Below are positions 5,343 through 6,858 of a stretch of DNA of 6,858 nt, piece after piece (the stretch's first letter is position 1; each line of letters starts with the position of its first letter). Below the pieces are notes generated by a model, which was not told the origin of the DNA, searched no databases, and saw only the letters and a program-made list of their open reading frames with translations. The DNA comes from an uncultured Selenomonadales bacterium (GTDB lineage: Bacteria; Bacillota_C; Negativicutes; Selenomonadales; Selenomonadaceae). A program made the position numbers and the translations under genes. The stretch is from contig CALGGX010000149.1 of assembly GCA_937916025.1 (NCBI GenBank), positions 1-6,858 of the forward strand, given 5' to 3'.

Positions 5343-6473
5343 ATGCATAATTCAGCCGATTGGAGGCGCATCATCATGACGTTGACGGCATTGACGGCGA
5401 TTTTAAGCGCGGCATGCGGGCTCGATGCTTCAGCCGAAACTCCGCCGCCGCTCGATCAAATTCCGAAAGAGATCGTTCAATCCGATAATCCGATCGACGG
5501 GCAGAAAGAGATTTACATTGCCGGAGGTTGTTTTTGGGGAGTGCAGAGGATTTTCGATTTTGTCGACGGCGTCATCTCAACCGAAGTCGGCTATGCAAAC
5601 GGCGCGACTTCCAAGCCGACTTACGAACAGGTTTGCGCGTCGAGCGGTCATGCCGAAACCCTTCACATCGTCTATGATCCGAATGTCGTTTCGCTGAACC
5701 GATTGCTCGAAGTCTTTTTTATGACCATCGATCCGACTTCGGTCAATCGACAGGGTAATGATCGCGGCATTCAATATCGGACGGGCATTTATTATTCAGA
5801 CGACGGAGATATCGAAACTTGCCGCGCGGCTCTCGCCGGAATGCAATCGAAATATGACAAGCCGATTGCGATTGAACTCTCGCCGGTCGTCAATTTCTAT
5901 CGCGCCGAAGAGCATCATCAGGATTATCTCGAAAAAAATCCCGGCGGATATTGCCACATTTCAAAAGCCGTATTTGACGAGGTGAAGCGAATGAATGAGC
6001 CGAAAATACAACACACGCGCTCGACAACGTACTCGAAGCCGTCGGAAGAAGAACTCCGCGCGCGCCTGACCGATCTGCAGTATGCGGTTACGCAAGACGC
6101 GGCAACCGAGCCGCCGTTCAAAAACGAATACGATGACGAATTCCGCGCGGGCATTTACGTCGATATCACGACGGGACAACCGCTGTTCGTTTCGACCGCA
6201 AAATTCGACAGCAAATGCGGCTGGCCGGCATTCATGCGTCCGATCGACAAGTCTTTGATCGTCGAGCACGAAGATAAGTCGTTCGGAATGATCAGAACGG
6301 AAGTGCGGGCGAAGGCGAGCGATGCACATCTCGGACATGTATTCGACGACGGTCCGAAAGATCGCGGCGGACTCCGATATTGCATCAACAGCGCGTCATT
6401 ACGTTTCATTCCGAAAGAGGATATGACGCGCGAAGGTTATGCCGAATTTCTGAATTTGCTCGAGGAGGAGTGA
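5343..6473 (+). CDS. msrAB: Exported bifunctional methionine sulfoxide reductase MsrA-MsrB
   Basis: This fusion repairs oxidised methionine in proteins: the MsrA half reduces the S epimer, the MsrB half the R epimer. Residues 1-31 look like a Sec signal (Arg8-Arg9, a hydrophobic run to about 24, and an Ala-Ser-Ala cleavage site before Glu32), so it acts outside the cytoplasmic membrane. MsrA has the catalytic GCFWG (Cys63) and a likely resolving Cys204 in GGYCHIS. MsrB has the catalytic Cys347 in RYCINSASL and a recycling-type Cys292 in [11 protein letters not shown]. The two CxxC pairs of zinc-binding MsrB enzymes are absent, so this is the zinc-free type. GGAAGGAA (5328-5335) supports the ATG at 5343. 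A second in-frame ATG at 5376, with GGAGG 9 bases before it, would remove the basic part of the signal. A thioredoxin-like lipoprotein gene follows after 6 bp and is the likely electron donor. Confidence 0.95.
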   Translation: MHNSADWRRIIMTLTALTAILSAACGLDASAETPPPLDQIPKEIVQSDNPIDGQKEIYIAGGCFWGVQRIFDFVDGVISTEVGYANGATSKPTYEQVCASSGHAETLHIVYDPNVVSLNRLLEVFFMTIDPTSVNRQGNDRGIQYRTGIYYSDDGDIETCRAALAGMQSKYDKPIAIELSPVVNFYRAEEHHQDYLEKNPGGYCHISKAVFDEVKRMNEPKIQHTRSTTYSKPSEEELRARLTDLQYAVTQDAATEPPFKNEYDDEFRAGIYVDITTGQPLFVSTAKFDSKCGWPAFMRPIDKSLIVEHEDKSFGMIRTEVRAKASDAHLGHVFDDGPKDRGGLRYCINSASLRFIPKEDMTREGYAEFLNLLEEE

Positions 6474-6479
6474 GAGACA

Positions 6480-6858
6480 TTGAAGAAAAAATTGTTGGCA
6501 TGCGCCTTGGCGGCAATGATGTTGCTGACGGTGGGTTGCGATGACGAAGCGGCTTGCGAAGTGCCGGAGCAGAAAGTCGCGGGACAAAACGTTGAAGTGT
6601 CGGGGCAATTCCCTGCATTCACCGCCACAACAATCAACGGCTCGACCGTGACCAATCAGATATTTGTCGATAAGAAATTGACTGTTTTAAATACATGGGG
6701 CACGTTCTGCGGACCGTGTATCGGCGAAATGCCGGAGCTCGGCGAATGGGCGGCAACGATGCCGGATGATGTTCAGCTTGTCGGTTTGGTTTGCGACGTT
6801 CGCGGTGAAGGAGATACGGAAACGATCAATGCGGCGCGTCGAATTTTGAATGATGCGA
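6480..6858 (+). CDS. TlpA/thioredoxin-like lipoprotein (3' end outside the window)
   Basis: This is a membrane-anchored thiol-disulfide oxidoreductase of the TlpA/AhpC-TSA type; 126 residues are visible. The N-terminus has three Lys, a hydrophobic stretch and a lipobox-like LTVGC with Cys20 as the lipidation site. A short linker leads to the thioredoxin-like domain (about 43 onward), with the active site WGTFCGPC (Cys77 and Cys80) followed by the expected EMPEL. The usual Trp before CGPC is Phe here. No ATG fits; a TTG at 6480 sits 9 bases after a GGAG that overlaps the msrAB stop, and the basic n-region starts there. The close spacing places it in the msrAB operon. In Streptococcus pneumoniae, comparable lipoproteins (Etrx) pass electrons from the membrane protein CcdA to an exported MsrAB, and the same role is inferred here. 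Confidence 0.9.
   Translation, partial: MKKKLLACALAAMMLLTVGCDDEAACEVPEQKVAGQNVEVSGQFPAFTATTINGSTVTNQIFVDKKLTVLNTWGTFCGPCIGEMPELGEWAATMPDDVQLVGLVCDVRGEGDTETINAARRILNDA

Noticed and set aside
5400..5420. LSAAC in the MsrAB signal as a lipoprotein box
   Set aside because: Ser at the -3 position is a poor fit, and a good Ala-Ser-Ala signal peptidase I site follows six residues later.

Overview
The window comes from a bacterium, most likely an anaerobic Firmicute. Negativicutes is a guess I hold weakly. The reasons are strong AAGGAGGT-type ribosome binding sites, consensus-like TTGAC/TANAAT promoters, an HxlR-family regulator, a fused MsrA-MsrB with a lipoprotein thioredoxin, and a radical SAM peptide system. 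TGA is an ordinary stop here: at least five genes end with it.

Left region (1-2968, + strand). A type III Mod-like (beta-class) adenine/cytosine DNA methyltransferase runs in from the left edge. It is interrupted by one in-frame TGA where relatives have an Arg codon. Next come folB (dihydroneopterin aldolase) and, overlapping it by 8 bp, a 394-residue protein with the fold of the C-terminal half of a P1B metal-transporting ATPase. That protein has lost the phosphorylated Asp, the CPC metal motif and most other catalytic signatures, so it looks like an intact pseudoenzyme.

Central region (2957-5232). This is a compact RiPP cassette of the predicted 'ACGX' type. An HxlR regulator (- strand) is divergent from a + strand operon made of a 56-residue precursor with four 9-residue Cys repeats, a radical SAM/SPASM maturase whose start codon overlaps the precursor stop, and a nitroreductase-family flavoprotein. 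A rho-independent terminator closes the operon. Both divergent promoters can be read in the 120-bp spacer, with an inverted repeat across the operon's -35 box. All four repeats keep a Cys-X3-Asp spacing, as in the freyrasin class of beta-thioether peptides. This is the best candidate for a little-explored system in the window.

Right region (5249-6858, + strand). A clear promoter drives an exported MsrA-MsrB methionine sulfoxide reductase. It is followed after 6 bp by a TlpA/thioredoxin-like lipoprotein that runs off the right edge. Together they form an extracytoplasmic protein-repair pathway in which the lipoprotein probably supplies electrons to MsrAB.

The two gene-free stretches (3284-3403 and 5189-5342) hold the promoters and terminator listed; nothing else was seen there. 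No tRNA, rRNA, CRISPR array, insertion sequence or attachment site was recognised.
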